From Halieaceae bacterium (GTDB lineage: Bacteria > Pseudomonadota > Gammaproteobacteria > Pseudomonadales > Halieaceae), in assembly GCA_902518075.1 (NCBI GenBank), contig CABYEX010000019.1, positions 1 through 26,001 on the forward strand: a stretch of 26,001 nucleotides of DNA, written 5' to 3'. A program made the position numbers and the translations under genes. The notes under the pieces are model-generated. The model had not been told where the DNA came from. It ran no database searches and saw only the letters and a program-made list of their open reading frames with translations. Positions 24,528-26,001 of the stretch are shown piece by piece (position 1 is the first letter of the stretch; every line of letters begins with the position of its first letter).

Positions 24528-25535
24528 ATGGTTACCAACTCTTGGCTGGAACAAGTAAAAGAAGAAATCGTTGACCGTGACCGACCGATTATCGATCCGC
24601 ATCATCACTTGTGGAGCAACAAAGAGAGTGGGGATTACGAAATAGAGCAACTCTGGTCTGACATGGCGTCAGGGCACAATATTGTTGGCACTGTTTTTGT
24701 GGAGTGCAGCACTAACTACCGTGATGAGGGACCTAAACAATTGTGGCCCGTAGGCGAGACTGAGTACGTAGTAAATCAAGCCAAAAAGTCGCGTGATACC
24801 TCGACGCCTGGTCAGGCCCCGATTCTAGGAATCGTCAGCCACGCGAATCTGAAGCTGGGTGAAGCCGTAATTGAAGTGCTGGAGGCGCACCGAGAGGCAT
24901 CAGCAGGACTGCTGAGGGGCATACGACATTCTGTAGCCTATTACCCATATCCCCCAGCGGTTGAGCGTTATACCGGTCGTATCCGTCACTTGCTGCTCGA
25001 TGAGCAATTCCGCAAAGGTTTCGCACAACTCGCGTCAGTGGGCCTGAGTTTCGATGCATGGCTTACCCATGAGCAAATTCCTGAGCTCACCGACATAGCA
25101 CGAGCCTTTCCAGACACGACGATCATATGCGACCACTTCGGTGGTCCGATGGGAATTGGCGAGTATGCGGGCAAGCAGCGCGAAATTTTTCCGCAGTGGC
25201 AGCAAGATATTGCAGAGCTCGCGACTTGCGAAAATGTGGTTGCAAAACTTGGGGGTCTAGCGATGCCGATTAATGGTTGGGGATGGGATCAGCGAGCAAC
25301 TCCAGCGACTTCCGACGAGATTGTCGCTGCACATAGTGCTTATTATCTACACACTATTGATTGCTTTGGCCCCGGGCGTTGTATGTTTGAGAGCAATTTT
25401 CCGGTCGATCGGCTGTCAGTGTCGTACAACGTGCTGTGGAATGCTTTTAAGAAGATGTCCCGTCCTTTTAGTGCTGATGAGCAGCACGCCATGTTCATGG
25501 GAAATGCGCAGCGAATCTACAACTTACAGGCTTAA
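24528..25535 (+). CDS. Amidohydrolase-2 family protein, sugar-lactonase-like
   Basis: The 335-residue TIM-barrel metal hydrolase (amidohydrolase-related, PF04909 type) has DPHHHLW (His25, His27), a mid-barrel His181, CDHFGGP (His203) and the C-terminal MFESNFPVD segment. In that last segment the more usual SD(W/Y)P Asp is an Asn, a change I recall from lactonase-like members. Relatives include L-fuconolactonase and 2-pyrone-4,6-dicarboxylate lactonase, so hydrolysis of a sugar lactone is the best guess. That would fit the aldo/keto reductase upstream and the semialdehyde-type dehydrogenase elsewhere in the window. I chose the ATG at 24528 because a perfect AGGAGG lies four bases upstream (24518-24523); an ATG at 24498 would put that site inside the gene. 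No signal peptide. Its TAA overlaps the stop of the convergent crotonase. Confidence 0.9.
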   Translation: MVTNSWLEQVKEEIVDRDRPIIDPHHHLWSNKESGDYEIEQLWSDMASGHNIVGTVFVECSTNYRDEGPKQLWPVGETEYVVNQAKKSRDTSTPGQAPILGIVSHANLKLGEAVIEVLEAHREASAGLLRGIRHSVAYYPYPPAVERYTGRIRHLLLDEQFRKGFAQLASVGLSFDAWLTHEQIPELTDIARAFPDTTIICDHFGGPMGIGEYAGKQREIFPQWQQDIAELATCENVVAKLGGLAMPINGWGWDQRATPATSDEIVAAHSAYYLHTIDCFGPGRCMFESNFPVDRLSVSYNVLWNAFKKMSRPFSADEQHAMFMGNAQRIYNLQA

Positions 25536-26001
25536 TCGATATCAATCCTTGCAAAATTTGGTGGTCGTTTTTGAACAAAAGATTGAACTCCCTCCTTGAA
25601 ATCGTCTCGCGCCAAGCTCTCGTCCATCCAGCGGGTCGACTCATCCATGGCGTCACCAAGCTCCTGCATCAAATGCCGATAAACCTGTTTTTTCATCATC
25701 ATGATAGATACGGGTGCAGACGTGCTGGCAATTTCACGAAGGTAATCTTGAGCCTCAGCAAGGCAATTACCCTCGGCGCATAACCGGTTAGCAAAGCCCA
25801 TGCGATAGGCCTCGTCACCAAGTAGCTGTCGCGACGACCAAAAGAGATCCAGAGAATTGGATGGTCCAATTATACGAGGCAACATCCAACTCGTGCCGTG
25901 CTCAGCAATAAGGCCGCGTGGACCAAATGACGTCACAAATTTTGCCCTTGGGTCGACGAATCGCATGTCGCAGAAGGTCGCATAACTAAAACCGAGCCCA
26001 G
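25532..26001 (-). CDS. Enoyl-CoA hydratase/isomerase family protein (5' end cut by window)
   Basis: The frame stays open to the right edge, so the N-terminal half lies outside; about 155 residues are visible. An internal ATG at 25966 is not the start, because the codons before it give GLGFSYATFCDMR, the crotonase oxyanion-hole region. Then come the GPRGLIAEHGTSWMLPRIIG segment with the Glu-containing active-site loop and the C-terminal trimerisation helices. The family hydrates or isomerises enoyl-CoA thioesters; the precise reaction cannot be read from this half. It ends four bases inside the stop of the convergent amidohydrolase (shared TTAA). It may belong to a separate acyl-CoA pathway continuing to the right. 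Confidence 0.87.
   Translation of the reverse strand, partial: GLGFSYATFCDMRFVDPRAKFVTSFGPRGLIAEHGTSWMLPRIIGPSNSLDLFWSSRQLLGDEAYRMGFANRLCAEGNCLAEAQDYLREIASTSAPVSIMMMKKQVYRHLMQELGDAMDESTRWMDESLARDDFKEGVQSFVQKRPPNFARIDID

Overview
The window reads as bacterial chromosome from a Gram-negative, most likely a marine gammaproteobacterium. The evidence is a TonB-dependent outer-membrane receptor with a VIVTA TonB box, a sulfatase, dense co-directional operons and base composition near 50% GC. The exact taxon cannot be fixed from the sequence. There is no rRNA, tRNA, CRISPR array, insertion sequence or phage gene. No gene-free gap exceeds about 200 bases. Genes at both edges are cut: an ADP-ribosylglycohydrolase on the left and a crotonase on the right.

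Region 1 (1-4020): a plus-strand ADP-ribosylglycohydrolase converges on a minus-strand set made of a small exported protein, a CurA-type oxidoreductase and a ketoglutarate-semialdehyde-type aldehyde dehydrogenase. Region 2 (4021-12544, minus): a tight run reading glycoside hydrolase family 32, metallophosphoesterase, two ABC exporter half-transporters, and a membrane-anchored DUF3089-sulfatase fusion. Its junctions overlap or nearly touch, and three consecutive genes appear to use non-AUG starts. Region 3 (12738-16390, plus): an SDR dehydrogenase and a rifampicin-phosphotransferase-like dikinase, closed by a strong bidirectional terminator. Region 4 (16411-21724, minus): otnK-like 3-oxo-tetronate kinase, two coupled cyclase/formamidase-fold paralogs, and the TonB-dependent receptor. 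Region 5 (21874-25535, plus): aldo/keto reductase, type B carboxylesterase and an amidohydrolase-2 lactonase-like enzyme. They converge on the crotonase.

Taken together this looks like an accessory uptake-and-catabolism locus for a decorated carbohydrate or sugar-acid compound. The receptor would import it. The sulfatase/hydrolase fusion, esterase, lactonase-like and cyclase-fold enzymes would remove or open sulfate, ester, lactone or amide bonds. The reductases and dehydrogenases would process the carbonyls, and OtnK plus the aldehyde dehydrogenase would feed central metabolism. The pathway and substrate are inference.

The most unusual features are: (i) the DUF3089-sulfatase fusion; (ii) the two cyclase paralogs, which share a Gln in place of the usual metal-ligand Asp and then diverge at two other ligand positions; (iii) an identical 10-mer, TCCCCCATTT, in three separate intergenic regions, a candidate shared operator; (iv) the RPH-like dikinase paired with an SDR.
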